This document shows positions 6,580-14,464 of a stretch of DNA of 24,579 bases, piece by piece. Origin of the DNA: Verrucomicrobiota bacterium. Its GTDB lineage: Bacteria; Verrucomicrobiota; Verrucomicrobiae; Limisphaerales; UBA11358. The notes under the pieces were generated by a model, which saw only the letters and a program-made list of their open reading frames with translations, was not told where the DNA came from and made no database searches. The position numbers and the translations under genes were made by a program. The stretch is from positions 1 through 24,579 of the forward strand of contig JACZKP010000117.1 in NCBI GenBank assembly GCA_014860005.1, read 5' to 3'. Each line of letters starts with the position of its first letter. Position 1 is the first letter of the stretch.

Positions 6580-7971
6580 ATGAATGATAACAATACTTCA
6601 CTGACTTCCCGACGCGATTTTATCAAACAAACCGGAACGCTGGCTGCGGCCTCGGCCCTGGCGGGGGTGGCCATTCCGCATGTCCACGCCGCCGGCAACG
6701 AAACCATCCAGATTGCGCTCATTGGTTGCGGCGGACGCGGCAGCGGCGCCGCTGCCAATGCATTGTCCGTCAAAGGCGGGCCCATGAAACTGGTGGCCAT
6801 GGCGGATGCTTTTGAGGGTCGGCTCAATTCCAGCGTTTCGAACCTGCAACGAAATTTTGCCAGCAAGATGGACGTGCCCAAGGACCGCCAGTTCGTCGGG
6901 CTGGACGGTTACAAGAAGGCGATGGATTGCCTCAAGCCGGGAGATGTAGCGATCTTTGCCACGCCGCCCGCGTTTCGCTGGGTGCATTTCACCTACGCCA
7001 TTGAGAAGGGGTTGCACGTGTTCATGGAAAAGCCGGTCACCGTGGACGGTCCAACCAGCAAGCGAATGCTGGAGTTGGGCGAAAAGGCCAGCGCCAAGAA
7101 CCTGAAGGTGGGCGTGGGACTGATGTCACGTCATAGCCGGGCGCTTCAGGAAATGGTCAAACGTATTCACGACGGCGAGATCGGCGAAATCATCCTTCAG
7201 CGCGGTTACCGGATGCACGGGCCGGTCGGATTTTTCTCCTCGCTACCGAAACCGCCGGGCGTCAGCGATTTGATGTATCAGATCCAACGCTTCCACAGTT
7301 TTATCTGGGCCAGCGGCGGCAACTACAGTGATTTCTACATTCACATCATTGATCATATGGGCTGGATGAAGAATGCGTGGCCGGTCCGGGCGCAGGCACT
7401 TGGGGGCCGGCATTACCGCACGAGTCCCGAAGGCGTGACCTACGTGGATCAGAATTTCGATACCTACGCCGCGGAATACACCTACGCCGACGGCACGAAG
7501 TTCTACTTCGACGGGCGTTGCATGACCGGTTGCTACGACAACTTCTCCAGCTACATTCACGGCACCAAGGGCAGTGGGATTGGTTCGAGGAGCGGAGATT
7601 GCGGCTATCCTTCCAGTTTGTTTAAGGGCCAGATGCCCCGGAGCGCGGATCGGATTTGGGAATCCAACATCGTTCCGGAAGAACGTGATCCGTATCAAAA
7701 CGAATGGAACGATCTGATGGCCGCCATTCGCAATGACACCCCGTTCAACGAAGTTAAATACGGCGTCGAAGCCAGCCTCGTGACCTCGATGGGCCGCATG
7801 GCCGCACATACCGGGCAGGAGATTTCCTTCGAGGACATGCTAAATTGCGACCACGAAATGGCGTCGGGTTTGGACAAAATTACGGCGGATTCGCCCGCCC
7901 CGTTGCAATCGGATGCCAACGGTCGCTACCCCGTGCCGCAACCCGGCCGGGTGACCAAGCGGGAGTATTAA
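6580..7971 (+). CDS. Tat-exported Gfo/Idh/MocA family oxidoreductase
   Basis: A 463-residue protein with a good ribosome binding site (AGAGGA at 6567-6572). It starts with a twin-arginine signal (SRRDFIKQTG at 10-19, then an alanine-rich stretch ending HVHAAG), so the folded enzyme with bound cofactor is exported. IALIGCGGRGSG (45-56) is the NAD(P)-binding Rossmann motif and EKPV (150-153) is the family's conserved Lys motif. The C-terminal half is the usual beta-sheet substrate domain, with conserved HIIDHMGWM. Family members oxidise or reduce sugars and cyclitols. Tat-exported PVC versions usually work in sugar or glycoside breakdown; the substrate cannot be read from sequence. Divergent from the DUF2959 gene and convergent with the ThuA gene. 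Confidence 0.92.
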   Translation: MNDNNTSLTSRRDFIKQTGTLAAASALAGVAIPHVHAAGNETIQIALIGCGGRGSGAAANALSVKGGPMKLVAMADAFEGRLNSSVSNLQRNFASKMDVPKDRQFVGLDGYKKAMDCLKPGDVAIFATPPAFRWVHFTYAIEKGLHVFMEKPVTVDGPTSKRMLELGEKASAKNLKVGVGLMSRHSRALQEMVKRIHDGEIGEIILQRGYRMHGPVGFFSSLPKPPGVSDLMYQIQRFHSFIWASGGNYSDFYIHIIDHMGWMKNAWPVRAQALGGRHYRTSPEGVTYVDQNFDTYAAEYTYADGTKFYFDGRCMTGCYDNFSSYIHGTKGSGIGSRSGDCGYPSSLFKGQMPRSADRIWESNIVPEERDPYQNEWNDLMAAIRNDTPFNEVKYGVEASLVTSMGRMAAHTGQEISFEDMLNCDHEMASGLDKITADSPAPLQSDANGRYPVPQPGRVTKREY

Positions 7972-8050
7972 GGCGACCTGGCAGGGTGTCTTGATCCGCG
8001 CTGGAGCGGACTTGAAGCGGCACCGCAGATCGCTTGTCGATGTGGACTGC

Positions 8051-8080
8051 GCGCGGACAATCTTGTCCGCGCGTTGTCTT
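8051..8080 (+). terminator. intrinsic terminator between convergent genes
   Basis: GCGCGGACAA (8051-8060) pairs perfectly with TTGTCCGCGC (8063-8072) around a 2-nt loop, followed by GTTGTCTTTTG on the plus strand. It lies downstream of the oxidoreductase stop and just before the ThuA gene stop, and should end plus-strand transcription, possibly both directions. Confidence 0.65.
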
Positions 8081-8088
8081 TTGACTGC

Positions 8089-9093
8089 CTATTTCAATTC
8101 CAAATCCGCCGGCTTGACGCCCTTCTGGTGCGTGCCAAAACCAAACCAGGTGGGTTTGAACTCATCCACATAATTTACGTCCGCCTTGGCGGGAATCTTC
8201 GCTTCCAAGCCCAGCGTCCAATAACAAGCGTTGACGAGTAGCCGGCGCAGCCCTTCGCTTTCCAAGTCCACCGCCGCCCCCATCGTGGTGGTCACGATTT
8301 GGGAAGTCTTGCCGGTTTCACCGGTGTAATCCCGCACCCAGACCAGTGGCATCATGGGATCATTCTTTTTGCCCGCGACCGGCGGATCCGTCGGCTTCAT
8401 GCCGGTGAGCACTTGTCCCTGCACCAAGACTTTCGCGTTGGCCGGTAGATTCACCACGCCATAGACGTCGGATGGTCCCCAGATGTCCTCCACGCCGCGG
8501 AGGATCGGGTGGTTTTTGAAGGCTTCGACAATGACGCCCCGCGCGCTTTCCTTGTTGTGGACGCCGTGATGGTTGATCCAGGTTTCGCCGAGCACCTGTT
8601 GGCCAAAGCCGCCGCGCCATTCCTTGTTGCGCCAGTCAAACTTCGCATACGCACTGGCCTTGTTTTTGTCGTAGGAAAACGCGTGCGTGCTGGTGCGCAA
8701 TCCAATGATCGGTTTGCCGCTGTTCAGATAATCCACAAAATATTTCATCTGCGCGTCAGGCAGTTCCCGGAATCGCAGATTCACGACGCACAAATCTGCG
8801 GTATCGAGCGCCTCCATGCCGGGAATGTTGTCGCGAATGATTGGATCAATCGTGCCATCGGACGGATTGATCGAGAAGAGCACGGTGCTTTTGAAGCCGT
8901 GCCGCACCGCCAGGATTTTGGCCAGCATCGGCATGCCTTCTTCGGAACGATATTCTTCGTCGCCCGTGAGGAAGACGATGTGTTTACCGCGCCCGGGTCC
9001 GTCTTTGCCTTCATAGACGACCCATTCGGCGGCGGGGCTAACGACGGCGGCGGTAAACAAGCTTGCGAGCGTGATCAGGAGTTTGGTTGTCAT
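8089..9093 (-). CDS. exported ThuA domain-containing protein
   Basis: A 334-residue protein from the ATG at 9093; an upstream in-frame ATG at 9141 would add 16 residues before the signal peptide. The N-terminus MTTKLLITLASLFTAAVVSPAAEW is a signal peptide. GKHIVFLTGDEEYRSEEGMPMLAKILAVRHGF, the central NLRFRELPDAQMKYFVDYLNSGKPIIGLRTSTHAF and the later HHGVHNKES and HPILRGV match the ThuA / trehalose-utilization glutamine-amidotransferase-like fold. Recent work links ThuA-like proteins to 3-keto-glycoside metabolism along with Gfo/Idh/MocA oxidoreductases, which fits the convergent neighbour at 6580. No catalytic Cys of true amidotransferases is expected. Periplasmic; exact reaction uncertain. 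Confidence 0.88.
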   Translation of the reverse strand: MTTKLLITLASLFTAAVVSPAAEWVVYEGKDGPGRGKHIVFLTGDEEYRSEEGMPMLAKILAVRHGFKSTVLFSINPSDGTIDPIIRDNIPGMEALDTADLCVVNLRFRELPDAQMKYFVDYLNSGKPIIGLRTSTHAFSYDKNKASAYAKFDWRNKEWRGGFGQQVLGETWINHHGVHNKESARGVIVEAFKNHPILRGVEDIWGPSDVYGVVNLPANAKVLVQGQVLTGMKPTDPPVAGKKNDPMMPLVWVRDYTGETGKTSQIVTTTMGAAVDLESEGLRRLLVNACYWTLGLEAKIPAKADVNYVDEFKPTWFGFGTHQKGVKPADLELK

Positions 9094-9282
9094 GGCTGGT
9101 GGTATGGTTAAAACGTAGTTTGGCTCAATGGCACGGTGCAAATCCTAATCCGCGGGCGAGATATCGCAAAGGAGATTTCCTAGCGACTTGCACGTAAACG
9201 CACGAGTTATTCTTGGCCATGCGAACTGGTCTGAGTAATTTCCCCGCGCAATGCAACCGGGAAACCGGCGTATGCCAGCACG

Positions 9283-11040
9283 ATGACTCAAGCAATCCAG
9301 CGTATTAACTCTGCCCAAGGCGACGAGCTTTCGTCGCTGACGGACGGCAGTTGCGATTTGATGGTCATCAGCACCGGATTTGAGCCGAAGTCCAAGCAGC
9401 AAGTTCGCGCGGCACAAACCAGCCAACTTGCGGATGCCTCGGTTCGGTTGGTCCGGTCGTGCGCACGCGTGTTGCGGTTCGGCGGGTTGTTGTTTGTGTA
9501 CGGCCCGCCGGCAGAATTGATCTTTTGGGGCGAGTTCCTGCACGGATTACATGACGCAGCGCAACAGATGGTATTCAAATACTGGATTGCGCTGGATGTT
9601 GATGAAGCTCCGCGAGGGCAGTTGCTCAAAGCTACGCATCAAGGGTTGTTGCTGTTTCATAAAACACGGGCAGATCGCAAGTCGCCCACGCCGTTTCGCC
9701 CGGATACTAACGCGATTCGCGTGCCTCATGCGTATTGTGCCGCGTGCCGACTCAACCTCAAGGATTGGGGCGGCAAGAAGCATCTGATGAACCCCCGCGG
9801 CACCGCGCCATCCGATGTGTGGCGCGATCTGCCGCGCCGGGCCATCCGCGACAACGTGATTCCCGAGGACGTGTTACAGCGCATCCGACTTCTGGCGGGT
9901 GGAGACAGCGTCAACGCCTTGCACGTAATTCAGACGGGGCAGGGCGTCGAATCCAGCCTGATCCTGACAGACGACGCAGCGATGGCTACTGGAGACTCAA
10001 ACGCCGACACGTTTCAAGAGCTTGCCAGCCTCGAAACCGACCGTGTCTTTCAGGGCGACTGCGTGGCATTCCTGAAGCGGGTCAAGACGCTGCATCCTGA
10101 AGGCGTGTTTGATCTCGCCTTTGCGGACCCGCCTTACAATCTCGAAAAGAAATACGACAGTTACGCCGACGCCCTGGCGGAGCAGCATTATCTGGAGTGG
10201 TGCAACGCGTGGCTAGATGGAATGGCACAAACCCTGAAGCCCGGCGGCAGTCTGCTGGTGCTAAACCTGCCCAAATGGGCCATTCACCACGCGACGTTTC
10301 TCAGCGGACGCCTGGAATTCCGCCATTGGATTGTCTGGGACGCGCTTTCCGATCCGCGCGGAAAGCTGATGCCGGCGCATTATGCTCTGCTGTATTTTAC
10401 CAAGCCCGGAGGAAGACCTGTGTTCAACTATTCACCCGTGGGTGCGCCCGCGCGCGCGGGTTTGGTTAGCCCGCCTGAATCGCCCAAGTATTGCCTGCGC
10501 GCCAAGTGCATCAAGGAGCGCAAACTGGTGGGCGACGACGAAAAAGTGGAATTATCGGATATATGGGTGGACATCCATCGGATTAAGCACAAGCGCGACC
10601 GCGACTCGCACCCCTGCCAGTTGCCGGAAAAGCTATTGGAACGAATCATACTGTTAACGACTCGCCACGGCGGTGTGGTATTCGATCCTTTTTGCGGTGC
10701 CGGCACCACGGCGATTGCGGCCGCGAAATTGGGCCGCAAATTCGTCGTCACCGATCTGGACCCAAATTACGTCCGGATTACCAACGAAAAACTGGCGGCG
10801 ATGCGCCAGAACGCCGATCTCTTCGGGAGTTACGTTGTGCCGCGCGCTTCCGTTGCCCGCCCGCGTGGCAATGGCTCGAAGCGCGGCATCGAACTCTATT
10901 TGCAGCAACTCGCCCGCAAACTTGGCCGCGTGCCCACGGAAACCGACGTGAACGCGGATCGCCCGGAAGTTCTGGGGCAGATTGATCTGACTTACCCGAC
11001 TCGCAGTGCTGCGTTCAAGCGGGCGAAGATCGTATGTTGA
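9283..11040 (+). CDS. beta-class DNA methyltransferase with an internal, catalytically dead N-terminal duplicate
   Basis: 585 residues. The C-terminal half is an intact beta-class (motif IV before motif I) N6-adenine or N4-cytosine methyltransferase: FADPPYN at 280-286 (motif IV), HPCQLPEKLLERII at 443-456, and FDPFCGAGTT at 467-476 (motif I, SAM binding). The N-terminal half repeats the same layout without the catalytic motif. CDLMVISTGFEP (24-35) stands where FDLAFADPPYN does, GGLLFVYGPP parallels GGSLLVLNLP, KYWIALDVDEAPRGQLL parallels RHWIVWDALSDPRGKLM, and YCAAC...DVWRDLP parallels YCLRAKC...DIWVDIH. So one gene carries a pseudo-dimer with one active site. It overlaps the next gene by 7 bp. 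No restriction nuclease is recognisable beside it. Confidence 0.85.
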   Translation: MTQAIQRINSAQGDELSSLTDGSCDLMVISTGFEPKSKQQVRAAQTSQLADASVRLVRSCARVLRFGGLLFVYGPPAELIFWGEFLHGLHDAAQQMVFKYWIALDVDEAPRGQLLKATHQGLLLFHKTRADRKSPTPFRPDTNAIRVPHAYCAACRLNLKDWGGKKHLMNPRGTAPSDVWRDLPRRAIRDNVIPEDVLQRIRLLAGGDSVNALHVIQTGQGVESSLILTDDAAMATGDSNADTFQELASLETDRVFQGDCVAFLKRVKTLHPEGVFDLAFADPPYNLEKKYDSYADALAEQHYLEWCNAWLDGMAQTLKPGGSLLVLNLPKWAIHHATFLSGRLEFRHWIVWDALSDPRGKLMPAHYALLYFTKPGGRPVFNYSPVGAPARAGLVSPPESPKYCLRAKCIKERKLVGDDEKVELSDIWVDIHRIKHKRDRDSHPCQLPEKLLERIILLTTRHGGVVFDPFCGAGTTAIAAAKLGRKFVVTDLDPNYVRITNEKLAAMRQNADLFGSYVVPRASVARPRGNGSKRGIELYLQQLARKLGRVPTETDVNADRPEVLGQIDLTYPTRSAAFKRAKIVC

Positions 11041-11612
11041 CGTCGAAGCATGCCATGAGAGTTGATTCTGAATTGGTTGTTGAAACGCTGACCAAGCTCG
11101 AAGGGGACGTGAAGGGGCTGTTCCGCAAACCCAGCAGCAGATTTGTTGCTTGGCTTAAGCAGAAGCGAATCCCGGCTTGGCTCAGACATCATCTTGTCCG
11201 ATACGCCCTTGCGCGCGACGTGCCGGTGGGGGTCATCTGGCTTTATTCGCCTCGAAACATTCGGAGGTGGAACGATCAATATCCGATCATGACCAGGCGA
11301 AGCTTTTTGCAGGTGGGATCAACCACGAGTGGCGATCCGGTAGTGATTCGCTATGGAGATAACCAGAGTGTCGCCGGTTATCTCAGTTGTGATGAGTTGT
11401 GGACTGATGAGCCTGAGAACCCGGAGGAGTATTTCCTTCCGCTTGCGGACAGCCTCGGCCGTCTGGTGGCGCTGGCCGTGCAGATCGAGAAGTGTCCTCT
11501 TGATTACTACGGGACAATGGTCGAGATGCCCAAAGAATCGCGGCGAACGAAGAACGCTGGTTCAGCTCACAGTAAAGGACGGGCCTCAACAAAAACCAAA
11601 TCTGAGCGGTGA
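11034..11612 (+). CDS. SUKH (SMI1/KNR4)-like protein coupled to the methyltransferase
   Basis: 192 residues; the ATG at 11034 overlaps the methyltransferase stop, indicating translational coupling. An internal ATG at 11055 is an alternative start. The middle (GSTTSGDPVVIRYGDNQSVAGYLSCDELWTDEPENPEEYFLPLADSLGRLVALAVQ, about 95-150) has the look of the SUKH fold: a beta hairpin with a 'GDP(V/L)' turn, then a helix preceded by 'SCDELW' and a 'LADSL' segment. The C-terminus is Ser/Lys-rich and disordered. SUKH proteins are often immunity proteins of toxin systems but are also found in other contexts. A nuclease role is not suggested by any visible PD-(D/E)xK or HNH motif. Family call is tentative. 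Confidence 0.5.
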   Translation: MLTSKHAMRVDSELVVETLTKLEGDVKGLFRKPSSRFVAWLKQKRIPAWLRHHLVRYALARDVPVGVIWLYSPRNIRRWNDQYPIMTRRSFLQVGSTTSGDPVVIRYGDNQSVAGYLSCDELWTDEPENPEEYFLPLADSLGRLVALAVQIEKCPLDYYGTMVEMPKESRRTKNAGSAHSKGRASTKTKSER

Positions 11613-11634
11613 CCGCCGAATCAGGTCCGGCGGT
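11612..11634 (+). terminator. GC-rich hairpin after the SUKH-like gene
   Basis: ACCGCC (11612-11617) can pair with GGCGGT (11629-11634) around an 11-nt loop immediately after the gene's stop codon. There is no T-run, so a terminator role is only plausible. Confidence 0.3.
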
Positions 11635-11710
11635 TGCCTCGCAATGTCATTTGTAGCTAGTTACAAAACCCTTTCCAGTCTCTCTGCCAGAGTTTCGCAC
11701 TTCGCGCGGA

Positions 11711-11873
11711 TTGTGGAGTGCGGTGACTTGTCACCCGCTTTGGCAGCTTCGCCGACTTGTCGGCGAGGCCGGGCCGCGTTCAGCGGCTCGCGAGAAATTC
11801 GCGCCGTATCCGCCGCTTGTCGGCGACAGGTCGCGTGCTGGAAAGCGCGGACCAGTCCGCGCACTCTCCAAAA
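11711..11873. repeat. intergenic palindrome cluster with inverted ends
   Basis: The segment starts TGTGGAGTGCGG and ends CCGCGCACTCTCCA, which are imperfect inverted ends. Between them lie nested palindromes: GGTGACTTGTCACC, CGCCGACTTGTCGGCG and GCGCGGACCAGTCCGCGC. No gene is visible here. Such 'ACTTGTC' palindrome clusters recur between genes in Verrucomicrobia in my recollection; they resemble non-autonomous REP/MITE-type elements. Confidence 0.55.
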
Positions 11874-11906
11874 GTGGTTGCGGCGCTGACGCACTCTGTG
11901 CTTGCA

Positions 11907-13172
11907 TCAAAACCTGTTTTTCCGGTACGCCCCCGTCGCCGGCGCGTCGGGATTCACTTCCGGGCCGAAGTAGCGCAGCGTCACAAGGGGTTCGGTTTCG
12001 CTCGTATTCTCGAACGTCACGCCCGCTTTCGCCCCGTCCTCGGTGCAGAAATATTCGTCCTCGGTCAGTTCGGTGAAGCGGATAAGTTTGGGGCTGTTGA
12101 GCGGCTTGCTGTTGATCTTGCCTGCGCCCTGGACGCAAGTCAGCCCGTACGCACCGCTGTCCTTAATGGTGCATTTCACGCCCGGTTCGACGGTCAGTTC
12201 CTTGGCGGTGAAAAGTTGTTCGCCGTCAATCTTGCCATAGACGATCCAACGATCCACATAACCGGCCTTGCGCGTGTCGGCCACGGGCACGGGTTCGAGA
12301 TAGTGGTTGTCCTTGAAATGTTCGTCCGTGTTTCCGGCCCAGTCGAGTTGGTCCACAATGAAATCCAGGTCGCGGTGTTTGCTCTTGGGCATGTCCTTCA
12401 CGAGGAGACTCCACGGCACGTAACGGCCTTCGACCATGCTTTGATACATGCCGAACACGTCGCTGCCCCATTGCGGCTCGTAAGTGCAGAGCGAACCGGG
12501 CGCGTGCAGAATGCACGGCGGGATCAGCCAGCCCGTGCCGGGCTTGAGGCGATAAGCGCGCGAGAGGTCAAGAATGCCGTTGTCCCCCTTGTTCCAATCT
12601 TCCAGGCATTTGCGGACCTGCGCCTTGGTCGTGCCCGGTTCCAGGCCCATGAACGTGTAGGGGAAATTGTTGCCCACGTTATTGTGCTGCGGTGGGAAAT
12701 AATAACTCTCCGGCTTGCCCTCCTGGCCGACCAGCTTGGCCTGCTTCGCGTTCTGGTGCATGTGATGCGGAATTGGTCCCATGTTGTCGAAGAACTTGGA
12801 ATAGACGGGCCATTTCCCGTACTTTCTCCAGATGGCCTTGCCCACAATGGTCGCGCCGCAATCCTCGACCGCCTTGCGCAGGGTGAACCGTTCCTTGCCC
12901 ACGACACAATAACTCAGCCCCTCATCCGGCACGCGCCCTTCGTTGGCGGCTTCGGTGGTGGAGGCGAACCAGCGTTCATCAATGCCGCCGCGATTCGCGC
13001 CGTAGGCGTAGGTATCGTCGGGATGCAGCTTGATGCGCAGGCCGGGTTGCAGAAACGAGCGCGGCACCCAGGCGGGCGCGAGCCGCAGCAGACCGCCGGT
13101 GCGCGACAATTCGGCTTCGACTTTGGACTTGGTGTTGGAATTAATGGTTTTGAGTTGAGTGACGGTATTCAT
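11907..13172 (-). CDS. phosphomannose-isomerase-like cupin protein
   Basis: 421 residues from the ATG at 13172; an upstream in-frame ATG at 13226 is less likely. There is no signal peptide, so it is cytoplasmic. KFFDNMGPIPHHMHQNAKQAKLVGQEGKPESYYF (about 126-159) resembles the metal-binding strand of type I mannose-6-phosphate isomerase ('...LSVQVHPDD...KTECWY'), with His136, His137 and His139 as candidate ligands and E155 beyond them. The TGWLIPPCILHAPGSLCTYEPQWGSDVF and VEPGVKCTIKDSGAYGLTCVQGAGK segments are further cupin-like beta strands. The chain is longer than most cupins and probably holds two cupin barrels. Substrate unknown; isomerase activity is not assured. It has no operon partner. 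Confidence 0.6.
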   Translation of the reverse strand: MNTVTQLKTINSNTKSKVEAELSRTGGLLRLAPAWVPRSFLQPGLRIKLHPDDTYAYGANRGGIDERWFASTTEAANEGRVPDEGLSYCVVGKERFTLRKAVEDCGATIVGKAIWRKYGKWPVYSKFFDNMGPIPHHMHQNAKQAKLVGQEGKPESYYFPPQHNNVGNNFPYTFMGLEPGTTKAQVRKCLEDWNKGDNGILDLSRAYRLKPGTGWLIPPCILHAPGSLCTYEPQWGSDVFGMYQSMVEGRYVPWSLLVKDMPKSKHRDLDFIVDQLDWAGNTDEHFKDNHYLEPVPVADTRKAGYVDRWIVYGKIDGEQLFTAKELTVEPGVKCTIKDSGAYGLTCVQGAGKINSKPLNSPKLIRFTELTEDEYFCTEDGAKAGVTFENTSETEPLVTLRYFGPEVNPDAPATGAYRKNRF

Positions 13173-13420
13173 GGCGCGGAGCGTTTTAGACCGTTGCAAC
13201 GGAAAATTGAAGTCTTTTTTGCACAATCATCACCGCCCGTTCGAGCATGTAGAAGCAACGCCCAAGCAACTCCGTCTGCGGAAGAGCATGAAACGGGTCT
13301 GCCGCTTGCGCTCTACGCCACCGTGTGATGCAGCCGGACCAACAACCTGGTGTGAATATTTTCCAGGAAGCCCGTGAACCGATGGTTCACTACCACTGCC
13401 GGCAACGTCACTCATGGAAA
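13173..13420. other. upstream region of the cupin gene, no gene seen
   Basis: About 250 bases between the cupin start and the first palindrome block. No ORF here has coding character on either strand. It should contain the minus-strand promoter of the cupin gene; I cannot identify its boxes with confidence. Confidence 0.4.
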
Positions 13421-13620
13421 GTCCCGAAGGGACGACCGATAATAGCCCAGCGATTTATCGCTGGGATCAGGACAAACAAATCCGCCCAAGCCCCGCCGGG
13501 GCGAAAGAATCCCGTGGGTTGGCACAATCATACTCTGCCGTCCCTGGCGGGACTCGTTTCGTTGCCGCACCAAAACCCACCGTTGAAACGGTGGGCTATT
13601 GTCTTTTGCCCTGACGGGCT
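13421..13620. repeat. left palindrome block beside the Y1 transposase gene
   Basis: Ordered palindromes: GTCCCGAAGGGAC (13421-13433), CCCAGCGA/TCGCTGGG (13446-13465), GCCCCGCCGGGGC (13490-13502), GTCCCTGGCGGGAC (13540-13553), CCCACCGTT/AACGGTGGG (13576-13595) and GCCCTGACGGGC (13608-13619), linked by conserved words such as GCGAAAGAATC and GGGCTATTGTCTTT. The same series recurs in the same orientation at 14119-14315. Confidence 0.8.
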
Positions 13621-13641
13621 GGGAAATTGATGCGGCTAGGT

Positions 13642-14088
13642 TCATTCCAAATCGCGCTCCACATATTCCATCCCGTGCTTTTTCAAGAACACCTCAATCT
13701 CTTCCTTGAACGTCGTCTTGCGATGGTGCTCAGCCTGCCCCTGAATGTATTTCGTCGTGTCCTCGACGCCGGAGATGCCGATGCTGAACGCGCCGTAGCC
13801 TTCCTGCCACTCGAAGTCCCAATGCTCCTTGAACGTGTCGTGAATCCATTTCGACGAATTGCCTTTGAGAAGCTGGATGGACTTCGCCACGGAAAGCGTG
13901 GACGGAATCGAAAGGAGCACATGCACATGGTCCGCCACGCCGCCAATGACCAACGCTTTCATCTTGTTCTCGCGGGCGATGCCGCCGAGATAGGGCCAGA
14001 GGCGTGATTGCAGGTCCGGCTTGATGAGCGGGCGGCGTTCTTTGGTGGCCCACACGCAATGCATCAGGCAACTGGTGAACGAGTGCAT
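13642..14088 (-). CDS. Y1 (HUH) transposase, IS200/REP-associated type
   Basis: 148 residues, complete. MHSFTSCLMHCVWATKERRPLI, the HUH motif H54-V-H56 in VADHVHVLLS, the WQEGYGAFSIG signature (94-104) and the catalytic tyrosine Y114 in DTTKYIQGQ are those of single-strand Y1 transposases of the IS200/IS605 / REP-associated tyrosine transposase group. All catalytic residues are intact. Such enzymes cut and join single-stranded DNA at hairpins. No TnpB/IscB guide-RNA nuclease accompanies it. The gene lies between two directly repeated palindrome blocks that are natural substrates for such an enzyme. Ends 21 bp from the left block. Confidence 0.9.
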   Translation of the reverse strand: MHSFTSCLMHCVWATKERRPLIKPDLQSRLWPYLGGIARENKMKALVIGGVADHVHVLLSIPSTLSVAKSIQLLKGNSSKWIHDTFKEHWDFEWQEGYGAFSIGISGVEDTTKYIQGQAEHHRKTTFKEEIEVFLKKHGMEYVERDLE

Positions 14089-14118
14089 AGGTTTTGGATT
14101 CGTTGTTGTTTTGGTTCA

Positions 14119-14398
14119 GTCCCGCAGGGACGGTCGAAAATAGCCCGCCGTTTCAACGGTGGGAAGAAATGTCCGCAAAGGTCCGAAGCCCCGGAGGGGC
14201 GAAAGAATCCGGCGGTTTTTACGATTATTTCTGCCGTCCCTAACGGGACTCGTTCCCCTTTCGCCTGGAAACCCAGCGATAAATCACTGGGCTATTGTCT
14301 TTCGCCCTGCCGGGCTGAAGCAGGCGCGCCCCCGCCGGGCGCGAAAACGGCCAGTCCCGTAGGGACGATCGATGATAGCCCACCGTTTCAACGGTGGG
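14119..14398. repeat. right palindrome block plus an extra half unit
   Basis: Same order as the left block: GTCCCGCAGGGAC (14119-14131), CCCGCCGTT/AACGGTGGG (14144-14163), GCCCCGGAGGGGC (14188-14200), GTCCCTAACGGGAC (14236-14249), CCCAGCGAT/ATCACTGGG (14272-14291), GCCCTGCCGGGC (14304-14315). A partial third unit begins at GTCCCGTAGGGAC (14354-14366) and ends with CCCACCGTT/AACGGTGGG (14379-14398). Loops vary while stems are kept, which indicates selection for the hairpins or recurrent copying. Confidence 0.8.
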
Positions 14399-14464
14399 TC
14401 ACCGATTCCCAAACGCGCCCAATCCATTCGTGCCAATTCGTGAAATTCGTGTCTCGCCTGCTGG

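Larger units (their letters stand above)
13421..14398. mobile_element. composite of Y1 transposase gene and flanking palindrome blocks
   Basis: One intact Y1 transposase gene bracketed by two direct copies of the same six-palindrome block. This matches the arrangement of REP-associated tyrosine transposases with their REP/BIME-type substrates. Exact ends and target duplications could not be defined from one copy. Confidence 0.6.

Noticed and set aside
9283..11612. A complete type II restriction-modification pair
   Set aside because: The downstream protein shows no nuclease motif and looks SUKH-like, so the endonuclease half is not supported.
11757..13328. A 523-codon plus-strand ORF antisense to the cupin gene
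   Set aside because: It is the shadow of the cupin reading frame: GC-rich third-position antisense, starts inside a palindrome cluster, and has no recognisable domain.
13421..14398. The repeated palindromes as a CRISPR array
   Set aside because: Repeats are palindromes of differing sequence and spacing, with conserved linkers rather than unique spacers, and there are no cas genes.
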